Notes: generated by a model not told the origin, from the letters alone. A stretch of 64,000 bases of DNA from Neotabrizicola shimadae (GCF_019623905.1 NZ_CP069370.1:3576001-3640000), one strand, 5' to 3'. Shown: positions 9,459 through 18,796, numbered from the stretch's first letter. A program made the numbers and translations.

Positions 9459-10169
9459 CTAGAACGCGTTCATCACCAGGAAGACGGCCATCTTCACCCC
9501 GGCCCAGATCACGCCCGAGACGATGATCAGCGACAGGGCGGCGACGATGGCACCGGCGATGATCCACAGCCCGTCCTTTTCCAGGATGCCGAAGGCGAAA
9601 AGGCAGATTGCCAGCGCCGGCAGCATGTTGCCAAGCGGGATGGGCAGCAGCAGGATCATGGCGAGGATGAAGCAGATCGTGCCCACCACCCGCTCCGCCG
9701 GGGCCGAAACCAGCAGGCTGAAGCGGGGTTTCAACAGTCGCTCGGCGCGGGCCAGCAGGGGTGCGGCGCGGTCCATCATGCCGATGAAATCGGCGCGGTA
9801 GATCGAGCGTTCCGAGATGAACTTGGGCAACCAGGGCAGCCGGCCCAGCATAAGCTGCGCTGTCAGGTAGACCAGCGGCATCCCCAGGATCGACGAGGTG
9901 CCGGGCGGCGTGGGCAGGACGTTGGGCGCGGCGAACAGCAGGATCAGCGCGCCGATGGCCCGCGCGCCCGTCGCCTCCATGATATCGGCCACGGAAATGC
10001 GGGTGCGGGTGGTGTCGGTGCCGATCTCGGTCAGGATGTCCGACAGCCGCTTGCGCGGCTTGCGGCGGCGCCGGCGGCCGCCCGGCGCTTCCTCGGTCTC
10101 GCTTTCGTCGACCTCGGCCAGCAGATCATCGGCGTCGGTGGTGTCGTCCTCGTCGGTCGCGCGAGTCAT
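9459..10169 (-). CDS. exoD: ExoD-family membrane protein
   Basis: A 236-residue protein with a charged, low-complexity cytoplasmic N-terminus (acidic, then an RRRRRKPRKR cluster, about residues 1-45). An ExoD domain with about four or five membrane segments follows: ALILLFAAPNVLPTPPG, a loop with LPWLPKFIS, then three C-terminal hydrophobic helices. ExoD was described in Sinorhizobium as affecting exopolysaccharide production and alkali sensitivity; its biochemical role is unknown. It converges on dxs. No exopolysaccharide operon is adjacent. Confidence 0.85.
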   Translation of the reverse strand: MTRATDEDDTTDADDLLAEVDESETEEAPGGRRRRRKPRKRLSDILTEIGTDTTRTRISVADIMEATGARAIGALILLFAAPNVLPTPPGTSSILGMPLVYLTAQLMLGRLPWLPKFISERSIYRADFIGMMDRAAPLLARAERLLKPRFSLLVSAPAERVVGTICFILAMILLLPIPLGNMLPALAICLFAFGILEKDGLWIIAGAIVAALSLIIVSGVIWAGVKMAVFLVMNAF

Positions 10170-10212
10170 GAAGTCCTTCCGCCGCCGTCCCCTTCCCTAG
10201 GTGGACGCATAA

Positions 10213-10237
10213 GGGGCGGCGTGCAAGACGCCGCCCC
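10213..10237 (-). terminator. Hairpin downstream of terC
   Basis: GGGGCGGCGT and ACGCCGCCCC form a perfect 10-bp stem with a 5-nt loop, in the 92-bp gap after the terC stop and before the start of the exoD-like gene. Only a short TT follows on the minus strand, so the terminator is strong in stem but weak in its T-tract. Confidence 0.6.
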
Positions 10238-10261
10238 CGATTTGCCGCGAAAACCCGCCTG

Positions 10262-11266
10262 TCACTTCTCCGAGGTTGCCGGAACATTCGGCTCGCCGCG
10301 CGTCTTCCACAGCGAGAAGATCACGCCGGCGGCAAGGATGCCCAAGGTGATGCCCAGCGACCAGCTGGCGGGGAACTTTTCCCAGCCGAACAGATCGGCG
10401 ACGAAGACCTTGGAACCGATGAACACCAGAAGCAGCGACAGCGCGTATTTCAGGTAGGCGAAGCGGTGCAGGATCGCCGCCAGCGCAAAGTACAGGGCGC
10501 GCAGGCCAAGAATGGCGAAGATGTTCGAAGTATAGACGACGAAGGGGTCGGTGGTGATGGCAAAGACCGCCGGCACCGAGTCCACCGCGAAGATCAGGTC
10601 GGCGATCTCGATCAGCACCAGCGCCAGGAACAGCGGCGTGGCATGGCGCATGATCCTGCCGGTCTTTTTTTCGGGTTCATGCACGAAGAAGGCATTGCCG
10701 CGCAGGCCGTCGGTCACCCGCATGTGCTTGCGCAGGAACTTCAGCACGCGGTTGTCGCCGATGTCATGCTCTTCATCGCCCGCGAACATCATCTTGATGC
10801 CGGTCAGGATCAGGAAGGCCGCGAAGATGTAGAGGATCCAGTGGTATTGCGAGACAAGCGTGGCGCCCAGGCCGATCATGATGCCGCGCAGGACGATCAC
10901 GCCCAGGATGCCCCAGAACAGCACCCGGTGCTGGTATTTCCGCGGGATCGCAAAGAAGGTGAAGATCAACGCGATGACAAACACGTTGTCCATCGCCAAT
11001 GTCTTCTCCACCACAAAGGCGGTCAGATAGTTCGCCGTCGCGCCGGGCGAGCTGGGTTCGATCTGCCACCAGACAAAGCCGGAGAATGCCACGCCGAGCG
11101 TGATGTACATCGCCGAAAGCCACAGGCTTTCGCGCACGCCGATCTCGTGGTCGCCGCCCTTGTGCAGGACGCCCAGGTCCAGCACAAGAAGGGCGATCAC
11201 GAGAGACAGGAACACCAGCCACATCCAGACGGGTGTTCCAAGGAAGATCAGGGTCAGGAATTCCAT
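10262..11266 (-). CDS. TerC/Alx-family integral membrane protein
   Basis: A 334-residue protein with about nine hydrophobic segments. The TerC signatures EKTLAMDNVFVIALIF and EIADLIFAVDSVPA carry membrane-embedded acidic residues. Members are linked to manganese export (Alx) and tellurite resistance (TerC), and sit in the inner membrane. The start at 11266 gives the typical MEFL N-terminus; a longer frame upstream is not family-like. About 170 bp upstream is non-coding. I looked there for a yybP-ykoY manganese riboswitch and could not support one. Confidence 0.9.
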   Translation of the reverse strand: MEFLTLIFLGTPVWMWLVFLSLVIALLVLDLGVLHKGGDHEIGVRESLWLSAMYITLGVAFSGFVWWQIEPSSPGATANYLTAFVVEKTLAMDNVFVIALIFTFFAIPRKYQHRVLFWGILGVIVLRGIMIGLGATLVSQYHWILYIFAAFLILTGIKMMFAGDEEHDIGDNRVLKFLRKHMRVTDGLRGNAFFVHEPEKKTGRIMRHATPLFLALVLIEIADLIFAVDSVPAVFAITTDPFVVYTSNIFAILGLRALYFALAAILHRFAYLKYALSLLLVFIGSKVFVADLFGWEKFPASWSLGITLGILAAGVIFSLWKTRGEPNVPATSEK

Positions 11267-11438
11267 TCGCGTCCTCTGCACACAAGGGTGCCGTCTGGTC
11301 CGCCAGAATGGTCCGGGCTGACATCGACGGCGTCGATGCGGTCCGACATCACGGCGCATGGAAATCCATACGGCGTCAGAGGGGCCCGGCCCGCGCTGCA
11401 AAGATGGGGGCCGGATTCAGGAAATCAAGTCCCCGTGA

Positions 11439-11936
11439 TCAGGGTCTCATCGACATGAAGACAGACGCCGCCTGAAGCTCGGGCGGGGTGTCGGCAAAGG
11501 GCGCGCAGTCGCGAAAGCCAAGACCCCGGTAAAGCGCGATTGCTGCGGTCAGGAAGCCGGCCGTTTCCAGCCGCAACTCCTGCACCCCGCGCGACCGCGC
11601 CTCGTCGATCAGACCCGAGACAAGCGCCCGGCCCAGCCCCTTGCCACGCTGGCCGGCATCCAGAAACACGTGGTGAAGGTCGGCCCGGCCCGCCCCATCC
11701 TCGACAAGGCCGCCGCAACCCACGATGGTGCCCGCTTCGCGCAGCACGAACATCACCGCTTCGGGCCGGGAAAACCGCTGTTCCAGCGACTCTGCCGTGC
11801 GGTCGGCATAGTAGAACGCAATCGACTCGGGCGGGATGCCCAGCTTGGCGCTTTCGGCCTCATCCAGGGCGCGTAGCGCGGACATCAGGCGCTCCACAGC
11901 CTTGAACTCTTCCGGGGTCGTCGCCCGCGTGATCAT
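11439..11936 (-). CDS. GNAT-family N-acetyltransferase
   Basis: A 165-residue acetyl-CoA-dependent acyltransferase. The acetyl-CoA pyrophosphate loop is GQRGKGLGRAL (motif A), preceded by the strand DLHHVFLDA and followed by ELRLETAGF and the C-terminal ALYRGLGFRDC motif. The substrate is unknown. The ATG at 11936 follows the upstream epimerase-like gene by 22 bp in the same direction, so the two form a small operon. Confidence 0.85.
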   Translation of the reverse strand: MITRATTPEEFKAVERLMSALRALDEAESAKLGIPPESIAFYYADRTAESLEQRFSRPEAVMFVLREAGTIVGCGGLVEDGAGRADLHHVFLDAGQRGKGLGRALVSGLIDEARSRGVQELRLETAGFLTAAIALYRGLGFRDCAPFADTPPELQAASVFMSMRP

Positions 11937-11958
11937 GCCCGCCGCCCCTGATTGTGCC

Positions 11959-12810
11959 CTAGGCCTGGCCGGCGCGTTCCTCCGCCAGGATCGCGGCCAG
12001 CCCGGCACGATAATCGGGGTAAAGGAGCCTGACGCCAAGCTCGGTCTTGATCCGCTCGTTCCGCACCCGCTTTGAATCGCCATAGAAGCTGCGGGCCAGA
12101 GGCGACATGTCGGCCTCTTCGAAGGGAATGGCCGGCGGTTCCGGCAGGCCCAGCAACAGGGCGGCATGAGACAGAACGTCCTGCGGCGGCGCCGGATCGT
12201 CGTCGCAGACGTTATAGGCCGCGCCCGGATTGGGGTGCCGGATCGAGGCATGCAACACCTGCGCGATGTCGTCCACATGGGTGCGGCTGAACACCTGGCC
12301 TGCCTTGATGATCCGCCGTGCCGTGCCGTCGCGCACCTTCTCGAACGGTCCACGGCCGGGCCCGTAGATGCCCGCCAGCCGGAAGAAATGCACGGGCAGG
12401 CCGGTCGCCTGCCAGTCCTGCTCTGCCTGCCAGCGCCAGATGCCGCGCTCGCCGGTCGGGGCCGGGGGCGTGGTTTCATCCACCCATTCGCCCTGCCGGT
12501 CGCCATAGACCCCGGTGGTGGACAGGTAACCCACCCAGTCGGGCTGCGCCGCCCGGATGGATGCACCGTGAAGACGCAGGAAGGGATCGCCCTGCGCATC
12601 CGGACCGGCCGATACAAGGATATGGCTGGCCTCGGCCAGTGCGCGATCAAGATCGGCGGGCATCACCAGGGGCTCCACCCCTTCGGACCGCATCGCATCG
12701 GCCTTTGCGGCGTTGCGTGTGGTGCCGATCACACGCCAGCCTTCGGGAACAAGGCGGCGGGCAAGGGCCTGGGCGGAATAGCCGTGGCCAAGGGAAAGCA
12801 GCGTGTTCAT
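11959..12810 (-). CDS. SDR-type NAD(P)-dependent epimerase/dehydratase-like protein (YeeZ type)
   Basis: A 283-residue extended Rossmann protein. The N-terminal nucleotide loop reads LGHGYSAQALARRL, close to the YeeZ variant rather than the classic GxxGxxG. A Ser/Thr-Tyr pair is in STTGVYGDRQGEWVDE, but the usual YxxxK lysine is not obvious, so redox catalysis is uncertain. The start at 12810 has a near-perfect AGGAGG 3-8 nt upstream. It is cotranscribed with the GNAT gene downstream and divergent, across 77 bp, from the methyltransferase gene. Confidence 0.82.
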   Translation of the reverse strand: MNTLLSLGHGYSAQALARRLVPEGWRVIGTTRNAAKADAMRSEGVEPLVMPADLDRALAEASHILVSAGPDAQGDPFLRLHGASIRAAQPDWVGYLSTTGVYGDRQGEWVDETTPPAPTGERGIWRWQAEQDWQATGLPVHFFRLAGIYGPGRGPFEKVRDGTARRIIKAGQVFSRTHVDDIAQVLHASIRHPNPGAAYNVCDDDPAPPQDVLSHAALLLGLPEPPAIPFEEADMSPLARSFYGDSKRVRNERIKTELGVRLLYPDYRAGLAAILAEERAGQA

Positions 12811-12887
12811 GTCCTCCTGATATCGGTCTGGCACATGCGGCTTCAACCCCGGTTGATTTTCATCTCGGCAGATGCTCACGTGGTCTC

Positions 12888-13508
12888 ATGTCGGACAAAA
12901 CCCTTGATTCAGCTTATTCCATCGCCGGCCCTGAAGATTGTCTCCGTATCTACGGTGAATGGGCCCATACCTATGATGATGACTTCGCCGCCGGCATGGA
13001 TTACCGGCTTCCCGCCCTTGTCGGCGCGGCTTTTCTTGCCGCGGGGGGCGAAGGCCCCGTGCTGGACGTAGGCGCCGGAACCGGACTTCTGGCGGTGGCC
13101 CTGACGAGCATGGGCTTCCGGGACGAGATCGACGGGCTGGACCTGTCGCCCGCCATGCTGGCGCGGGCGGGGGAAAAGGGACTGTACCGCAGCCTGCTGC
13201 AGGCCGACATCACCCGCCCCCTGCCGCGCAACGGCGCCTATCAGGGCGTGGTCAGTTCCGGCACCTTCACCCATGGCCACGTCGGGCCAGAGGCCCTGCC
13301 ACATCTGTTCGCCACCGCCCTGCCAGAGGCGGTCTTTGCCCTGTCGGTCAATGCCGCGGTCTGGGTCAGCCTGGGCTTCGACCGGGCGATGAAGGGACTT
13401 CCCGGCCTCACGCTGTCCGAGGTGCCGGTCTATGGCGAGGCCGCCGCCCGCCAGGGCGCGGCCCATGCCGGCGACCGCGCAGTGATCGCGGTGTTCCGGC
13501 GGCCCTGA
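12888..13508 (+). CDS. SAM-dependent methyltransferase, class I
   Basis: A 206-residue protein. The SAM-binding motif I is VLDVGAGTGLLAVAL and the acidic residue after strand 2 is in IDGLDLSPAML. Motif IV is replaced by GVVSSGTFTHGHV, a form seen in uncharacterised small-molecule methyltransferases. The N-terminus contains IYGEWAHTYDDDF, typical of UbiE/Coq5-like proteins. The substrate is unknown. The upstream frame from 12318 lies over the divergent gene and is not coding; the ATG at 12888 was chosen for that reason. Confidence 0.85.
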   Translation: MSDKTLDSAYSIAGPEDCLRIYGEWAHTYDDDFAAGMDYRLPALVGAAFLAAGGEGPVLDVGAGTGLLAVALTSMGFRDEIDGLDLSPAMLARAGEKGLYRSLLQADITRPLPRNGAYQGVVSSGTFTHGHVGPEALPHLFATALPEAVFALSVNAAVWVSLGFDRAMKGLPGLTLSEVPVYGEAAARQGAAHAGDRAVIAVFRRP

Positions 13509-13586
13509 CGGGACCGCGTTACCAAGGCTTCACTTGATAAGGCCCCAGCCATCCGCTTTAGATGGCCAACCCTATCCGGTGCCACC

Positions 13587-15068
13587 ATGCAAGACACGAC
13601 CCCTCTTCCCCTCCTCACCCCCGAAGCCCCCCCGGCGGAAGCCTTCACCGACGCCGCCCGTGCCGTGGACCGGCTGGAGGCGCTTTATGCCCAGGCGACA
13701 GAATTCCTGACCCGCGCCTTTTCCGAAAGCGTGACCAAAGGCCATCCCGGCGCCCGCATCCGCGCCTTCTACCCGGAAATCCGCCTGACGGTCCGCACCT
13801 TCGACAAGACCGACTCGCGCCTGTCCTTCGGCCATGTCTCGGCACCCGGCACCTATGCCACCACGGTCACGCGGCCCGACCTGTTCCGCAACTACCTGAT
13901 CCAGCAGCTGTCGCTTCTGATCCAGAACCACGGCGAGCCGGTGGTGATCGGCGCTTCGGAAACCCCGATCCCGGTGCATTTCGCCGTGGCCGGGCGCCCC
14001 GACGTGACCATCCCGCACGAAGGCGTGCTGGACTTCTCGATCCGCGACATCTTCGACGTGCCCGACCTCTCCACCACCAACGACGACATCGTCAACGGCA
14101 CGCGCATCCGCAACCCCGACGGCTCGCGCCCGCTGGCCCCCTTTACCGCGCAGCGGGTCGATTACTCGCTGGCCCGGCTCAGCCACTATACGGCAACCGA
14201 TCCCGACCATTTCCAGAACTACGTCCTGTTCACCAACTACCAGTTCTACGTCGAGGAGTTCGAGACCATCGCCCGCGCCATGCTGGCCGATCCGGACTCG
14301 GGCTACACGGCCTTTGTCGCGCCGGGCAACTCGGTCATCACCGCGGCCGACCAGGTGCTGGCGCCCAGCTCCAAGACGCCGCAGATGCCCACCTACCACC
14401 TGAAACGGGCGGACGGGAACGGCATCACCCTGGTCAACATCGGTGTCGGCCCGTCCAACGCCAAGACGGCCACCGACCACATCGCCGTGCTGCGGCCCCA
14501 TGCCTGGCTGATGGTCGGCCACTGCGCGGGCCTGCGCAATTCGCAAAGCCTGGGCGATTTCTGCCTGGCCCACGCCTATCTGCGCGAAGATCACGTCCTG
14601 GACGACGACCTGCCGATCTGGGTGCCGATCCCGGCACTGGCCGAAATCCAGATCGCGCTGGAAGACGCGGTGGAGGCCGTGACCCAGCTGGAGGGCTATG
14701 AGCTCAAGCGCATCATGCGCACCGGCACCGTGGCCACCATCGACAACCGCAACTGGGAACTGCGCGACCAGTCCGGCCCCGTCCGCCGCCTGTCGCAGTC
14801 GCGGGCCATCGCGCTGGACATGGAAAGCGCAACCATCGCCGCCAACGGCTTCCGCTTCCGCGTGCCCTATGGCACGTTGCTTTGCGTCAGCGACAAGCCC
14901 CTGCATGGCGAGCTGAAGCTGCCCGGCATGGCCTCCGAATTCTACCGCACCCAGGTGTCGCGCCACCTGCAGATCGGCGTGCGCGCCATGGAACTGTTGC
15001 GCCAGCAGCCGCTGGAACGCATCCACAGCCGCAAACTCCGCAGCTTCGAGGAAACAGCCTTCCTGTGA
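13587..15068 (+). CDS. amn: AMP nucleosidase
   Basis: A 493-residue enzyme that hydrolyses AMP to adenine and ribose 5-phosphate, adjusting adenylate levels in the cytosol. It has the Amn N-terminal regulatory domain (to about residue 170) and a C-terminal nucleoside-phosphorylase-like domain. That domain shows the glycine-rich INIGVGPSNAKTATDH region, the MVGHCAGLR motif and the purine/ribose-binding AIALDMESATIAANGFRFRVPYG segment. Length matches the E. coli enzyme. It stands alone, followed by a short gap before the HU gene. Confidence 0.93.
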   Translation: MQDTTPLPLLTPEAPPAEAFTDAARAVDRLEALYAQATEFLTRAFSESVTKGHPGARIRAFYPEIRLTVRTFDKTDSRLSFGHVSAPGTYATTVTRPDLFRNYLIQQLSLLIQNHGEPVVIGASETPIPVHFAVAGRPDVTIPHEGVLDFSIRDIFDVPDLSTTNDDIVNGTRIRNPDGSRPLAPFTAQRVDYSLARLSHYTATDPDHFQNYVLFTNYQFYVEEFETIARAMLADPDSGYTAFVAPGNSVITAADQVLAPSSKTPQMPTYHLKRADGNGITLVNIGVGPSNAKTATDHIAVLRPHAWLMVGHCAGLRNSQSLGDFCLAHAYLREDHVLDDDLPIWVPIPALAEIQIALEDAVEAVTQLEGYELKRIMRTGTVATIDNRNWELRDQSGPVRRLSQSRAIALDMESATIAANGFRFRVPYGTLLCVSDKPLHGELKLPGMASEFYRTQVSRHLQIGVRAMELLRQQPLERIHSRKLRSFEETAFL

Positions 15069-15216
15069 TGTGGCGGCACTTGGCCCAAAGCACCGGCTAT
15101 TTGGGATAACGGGGCTTGATCCCCGGCAGAAAACCGGGTCTAGCCATAGGAATCGCTCCCCAGCCAAGGCACAAGCCGCCCGAGGGGGCATCAGAAACCG
15201 AACCGGGGACAAGAAC

Positions 15217-15504
15217 ATGAACAAGCCCATGACCAAGACCCAGCTGGTGGCCGCGCTTGCCGACGCCATGGGATCCGACAAGAAGACCGCCGGCGCCGCT
15301 CTGGACGCCCTGGCTGTCGTGGTGGCCCGCGAAGTCGCGGCTGGCGGCTCTGTCGCCGTGCCGGGCCTCGGCAAGGTTGCCTGCAAGGCCCGTCCGGAAC
15401 GCCAGGTCCGCAACCCCGCCACTGGCGAGATGCTGACCAAGCCCGCCGACAAGCAGGTGAAGTTTGCCATCGCCAAGGCGCTGAAGGATGTCGTGAACGC
15501 CTGA
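15217..15504 (+). CDS. HU-family DNA-binding protein
   Basis: A 95-residue nucleoid protein. The N-terminal helices TKTQLVAALADAMGSDKKTA match HU. The DNA-binding arm is RPERQVRNPATGEML, with the conserved Arg-Asn-Pro tip, and the C-terminus is VKFAIAKALKDVV. The ATG at 15217 gives the usual length; the in-frame start at 15070 is in the intergenic region. A strong hairpin terminator follows. The 148 bp upstream probably hold its promoter, but I cannot point to convincing boxes. Confidence 0.92.
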   Translation: MNKPMTKTQLVAALADAMGSDKKTAGAALDALAVVVAREVAAGGSVAVPGLGKVACKARPERQVRNPATGEMLTKPADKQVKFAIAKALKDVVNA

Positions 15505-15527
15505 TCTCAGGCCGGAACCACCCTGTC

Positions 15528-15547
15528 GGGCCGCCTTCGGGCGGCCC
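15528..15547 (+). terminator. Terminator of the HU gene
   Basis: GGGCCGCC and GGCGGCCC pair perfectly (8 bp) around a TTCG tetraloop, 23 bp after the HU stop codon. It is followed by TTCGCTT, a weak T-tract. Confidence 0.75.
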
Positions 15548-15567
15548 TTCGCTTGGGAAGGCCCGCG

Positions 15568-16431
15568 ATGGACCTGCGCGCGATCCTCATGGGTGTGGCC
15601 TTCGCGGCCATGTGGTCCTCGGCCTTTGCCACGGCGCGCATCATCGTGGCCGGCGCGCCTCCGCTGCACGCCTTGGCGCTGCGCTTCCTGATCTCGGGCC
15701 TTCTGGCCATCGCGGTTGCCCGCGCACTTGGCCAGACATGGCGGATGGACCGTGCGCAGGCCCGCGCCGTGATCCTGTTCGGGCTCTGCCAGAACGCGCT
15801 GTACCTGGGTCTGAACTTCATCGCCCTGCAATCAACGCCCGCCGCGCTGGCCTCCATCATCGCCTCGACCATGCCGCTTCTGGTGGCTTTCCTCGGCTGG
15901 GCCTTTGGCGGCCAGCGCCTGCCGCCACTGGGGGTGCTTGGCCTCGCGCTTGGCCTCTGCGGCGTTTCGCTCATCATGGGCACCCGGCTGACGGCGGGGG
16001 CCGATCCCCAGGGCATCCTTCTGTGCATCGGCGGTGCGCTGGCTTTGGCCGTCGCCACGCTGACGCTGCGCGGCGCCTCGGCCTCGGGCAACCTGCTGAT
16101 GGTCGTCGGCCTGCAAATGCTGGTGGGCGCCGCCGCGCTGCTTCCCGTGGCGATTGGACTTGAAAGCTGGCGCCTTGCGCCCTCGCTGCAGTTGGCGGCG
16201 GCCTTCGCCTGGCAAATCCTCGTGCCCGGACTGGCGGCCACGATGATCTGGTTCGCGCTGGTGCGCCGCCTTGGCACCGTGCGCGCCGCCAGCTTCCACT
16301 TCCTGAACCCGGCCTTCGGCGTGCTGTTCGCCGCGCTGCTGTTGGGCGAATCCATCGGCCCCTGGGATGTTGCGGGCGTGCTGGTGGTGACGCTTGGCAT
16401 CGTCGCCGTCCAGCGCGCCCGCGCTGCCTGA
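15568..16431 (+). CDS. DMT-superfamily (EamA) transporter
   Basis: A 287-residue inner-membrane protein with two EamA repeats and about ten hydrophobic helices. The first repeat begins AFAAMWSSAFATARI. The second, from about residue 150, contains LLMVVGLQMLVGAAALLP and LNPAFGVLFAALLLGE. These proteins usually export amino acids or other metabolites; the substrate is unknown. The ATG at 15568 has GGGAAGG upstream. A TTG at 15553 would also be in frame but lies within the terminator tail. It converges on the GST gene with 6 bp between stops. Confidence 0.88.
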   Translation: MDLRAILMGVAFAAMWSSAFATARIIVAGAPPLHALALRFLISGLLAIAVARALGQTWRMDRAQARAVILFGLCQNALYLGLNFIALQSTPAALASIIASTMPLLVAFLGWAFGGQRLPPLGVLGLALGLCGVSLIMGTRLTAGADPQGILLCIGGALALAVATLTLRGASASGNLLMVVGLQMLVGAAALLPVAIGLESWRLAPSLQLAAAFAWQILVPGLAATMIWFALVRRLGTVRAASFHFLNPAFGVLFAALLLGESIGPWDVAGVLVVTLGIVAVQRARAA

Positions 16432-16437
16432 CCGGGT

Positions 16438-17058
16438 TCAGGCCGCCAGCCGCGCCATTGCCGCCGCGTCTCGCTCACGCGCGCGCACTGCCGCCGGCCG
16501 CATCCTGCAGCGTTCCACCCAGTCGCGGATCGCCGGGCTTTCCGGCGTCAGGTGCGGAGCCCAGACATAAGGAGAATGCACCATCAGGTCGCAGGTGGTG
16601 AAGCGGTCGCCCATGAGCCAAGGCCCCTCGGCCAGCGCGGCCTCCAGCCGCGCCTCGACCTCGGGCATCCCGCGCAGGCTGGCATGAAGCGCCGGATGCG
16701 ACAGGTCGCACAGATGGGCGATCACCACCGGCTCCACCACACCGGAATACCAGAACATCCACGACAGGAACCGCCCGCGCATCGGGTCGCCCTGCGCCAC
16801 GCCCAGGCCGGATTGCGGGAAAAGCCCGGTCAGATACAGCGCAATGGCCGAGGTTTCCCAGATGCCCACGCCGTCATGCTCCAGGTAGGGCACTTTGCCC
16901 TCGGGATGCGGGTTGCCAGGGTCGCGCCTGCCCGTGCCTTTCATCACGCGGGGAATCTCCACCTCGACCAGCACGATCTCGGGCGGGTTCCCCAGCTCTT
17001 CCAGCAGCGAAAGAATGCGGGAGGAACGGGATTGGGGCGAATGGTAGAAGGTGATCAT
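16438..17058 (-). CDS. Glutathione S-transferase
   Basis: A 206-residue GST. The N-terminal thioredoxin-like domain has SPQSRSSR at the active-site position, with Ser as the probable catalytic residue, and the cis-Pro glutathione-binding segment GKVPYLEHDG followed by ETSAIALYL. The C-terminal helical domain contains FTTCDLMVHSPYVW, with the conserved N-capping Asp. It acts in the cytosol on unknown electrophiles. It is divergent from a WYL-domain regulator across 72 bp, a common pairing that suggests control by that regulator. Confidence 0.9.
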   Translation of the reverse strand: MITFYHSPQSRSSRILSLLEELGNPPEIVLVEVEIPRVMKGTGRRDPGNPHPEGKVPYLEHDGVGIWETSAIALYLTGLFPQSGLGVAQGDPMRGRFLSWMFWYSGVVEPVVIAHLCDLSHPALHASLRGMPEVEARLEAALAEGPWLMGDRFTTCDLMVHSPYVWAPHLTPESPAIRDWVERCRMRPAAVRARERDAAAMARLAA

Positions 17059-17130
17059 CGGTCTGTCCTTTCCGGTTTCGACTGAGCCTTCTATGCTCGA
17101 CCCCTCCTGTCAGATTCCGTCAGCATCCAG

Positions 17131-17820
17131 ATGGCCCGCTCCGACCGCCTGTTCCGACTGCTCACCGCGTTGCGCCGCTTGCCCCAGCCGGTGACGGCCG
17201 CCCGTCTGGCCGAGGAAACCGGCGTCTCGCCCCGCACGCTGTACCGCGACATCGCCGCCCTGCGTGCCGGCGGCGCGCTGATCGACGGCGAGGCCGGGCT
17301 TGGCTACACGCTCACCGAAGACCCGGCCCTGCCCCCGCAGATGTTCACCCGGCTCGAGGTCGAGGCGCTGACGCTGGGCCTGGCCGAGGTGCGCTTTGCG
17401 GGCGACCCGGCCCTCGCCAGCGCGGCCGAAGCGGCGCTGGCCAAGATCGTGGCCACCCTGCCCGAACGGGTCCAGCGCCAGGCGATGCACGCCGTCTCGC
17501 TCACCTACCGCTCCCAACCCCGGCCCCCGGCCCCCGCCTGGCTCGCCACCCTGCGCGAAGCCTGCTGGGAGGAGCGCGCCGTCGATCTTGCCTACCGCGA
17601 CCGCGACGGGGCCGAAACGCGGCGCCGCGTCTTGCCCCTGTCGGTGGTGTTCCTCGACCGGTCGCTGATGCTGCTGGCCTGGTGCTGCCTGCGCCGGGAC
17701 TTCCGCCGCTTCCACGTGGCCGAGATGTCCGACGTGGCGCTTTCCGCCGAAAGCTTCCGCCCGCGCCGCGTGGCTCTCTTGCGCGAATTCATCACGCGGA
17801 TCCGGGCCGACAACAGCTGA
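17131..17820 (+). CDS. HTH-WYL transcriptional regulator (YafY type)
   Basis: A 229-residue regulator. The N-terminal winged helix (about 5-60) has VTAARLAEETGVSPRTLYRDIAAL. The C-terminal WYL domain (about 135-225) contains AVDLAYRDRDGAETRRRVLP and LMLLAWCCLRRDFRRFHV. WYL proteins sense small ligands or nucleotides. This one probably controls the divergent GST gene and itself from the shared 72-bp region. It converges on the ABC permease gene with 16 bp between stops. Confidence 0.88.
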   Translation: MARSDRLFRLLTALRRLPQPVTAARLAEETGVSPRTLYRDIAALRAGGALIDGEAGLGYTLTEDPALPPQMFTRLEVEALTLGLAEVRFAGDPALASAAEAALAKIVATLPERVQRQAMHAVSLTYRSQPRPPAPAWLATLREACWEERAVDLAYRDRDGAETRRRVLPLSVVFLDRSLMLLAWCCLRRDFRRFHVAEMSDVALSAESFRPRRVALLREFITRIRADNS

Positions 17821-17836
17821 CAGCGCCCCGTCCGCC

Positions 17837-18796
17837 CTAGACCGTCGTGCGGAAATGCCGTTCGCGCCCGTAAAGCGACACGAGGATCAGGATGATCAGC
17901 CCGAAGGCCGCCTGCACCGCCGAGGGCTGAAAGCCCAGCCCGATCAGCAGGGTGTTGATCTCGGTCAGCACCAGAACCCCGGCCAGCGTGCCCAGAAAGC
18001 TGCCCCGCCCACCCACCAGCGCCGCGCCCCCCACCACCACCGCGGCGATGGTCTGGAACAGGTAGGGCTCGCCCACATCGCCATAGGCCGACCCGGTGAA
18101 CCCCAACAGCAGCACCCCCGCCGTCGCCGCAAAGAAGGCCGAGGCGGCGAAGGTGATGATCCACATCCGCAACGGTCGGATCAGCGCAAAGGGCGCCGCC
18201 CCCGGATTGCTGCCCAGGGCGTACAGCTGCCGCCCATAGGGCGTGCGCGCCAGAACCAGCCCCACCGCCAGCGTCAGCACCGCCAGCGCGGGGATCAGGG
18301 CCGGCACCGGCAAGGGCCCGACCGACCCGCCGATCGACACGAAGGCCGACACCGCCTTGGGTGCCGAGCCCGAAGGAAAGCCCTTCGTCCAGATCAGCAC
18401 CAGCCCCTGCACGATCATGCCGATGCCCAGCGTGACGATCAGCGGATGGATGTTCAGCCCGCGCGACAGCGCGCCGTTGACCGCCCCGATCAGGATCGCC
18501 AGCCCCGCCACCACCAGGCAGACCAGCCCGAAGTTCCAGCCCTGCCCGTACAACTGCGCCGCCACCACATTGGCAAAGCCGATCACGAAGGGGATCGACA
18601 GGTCGATCCCCCCCAGGATGACCACCAGCGTCTGCCCGATGCTCGCCACCGCCAGCAGCGCGGCAATCACCAGCATGGCGCGGATCGCGAAAGGCGCGGA
18701 ATAGCCGGGGATCAGCGCCGTCCCGATGCCATGCAGCACCAGCGCCACCGCCAGCGCGCCCAGCATCCGCGCCGTTGTCGGGTCAAGGCGTCTCAT
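17837..18796 (-). CDS. ABC sugar transporter permease, RbsC type
   Basis: A 319-residue membrane protein of the BPD_transp_2 family with about nine or ten helices. The signature is IGQTLVVILGGIDLSIPFVIGFANVVAAQL near residue 55, and the conserved GGAALVGGRGSFLGTLAGVL lies in the C-terminal half. It is the last gene of a seven-gene operon. Its start overlaps the stop of the other permease by 4 nt, and the two presumably form a heterodimeric channel. The substrate is probably a pentose or polyol-like sugar by family, but is not specified. Confidence 0.92.
   Translation of the reverse strand: MRRLDPTTARMLGALAVALVLHGIGTALIPGYSAPFAIRAMLVIAALLAVASIGQTLVVILGGIDLSIPFVIGFANVVAAQLYGQGWNFGLVCLVVAGLAILIGAVNGALSRGLNIHPLIVTLGIGMIVQGLVLIWTKGFPSGSAPKAVSAFVSIGGSVGPLPVPALIPALAVLTLAVGLVLARTPYGRQLYALGSNPGAAPFALIRPLRMWIITFAASAFFAATAGVLLLGFTGSAYGDVGEPYLFQTIAAVVVGGAALVGGRGSFLGTLAGVLVLTEINTLLIGLGFQPSAVQAAFGLIILILVSLYGRERHFRTTV

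Noticed and set aside
11267..11438. A yybP-ykoY (manganese) riboswitch upstream of terC
   Set aside because: The position fits, but I could not find the conserved GGGGAGUAG-type core or its pairing partners. A covariance-model search would be decisive.
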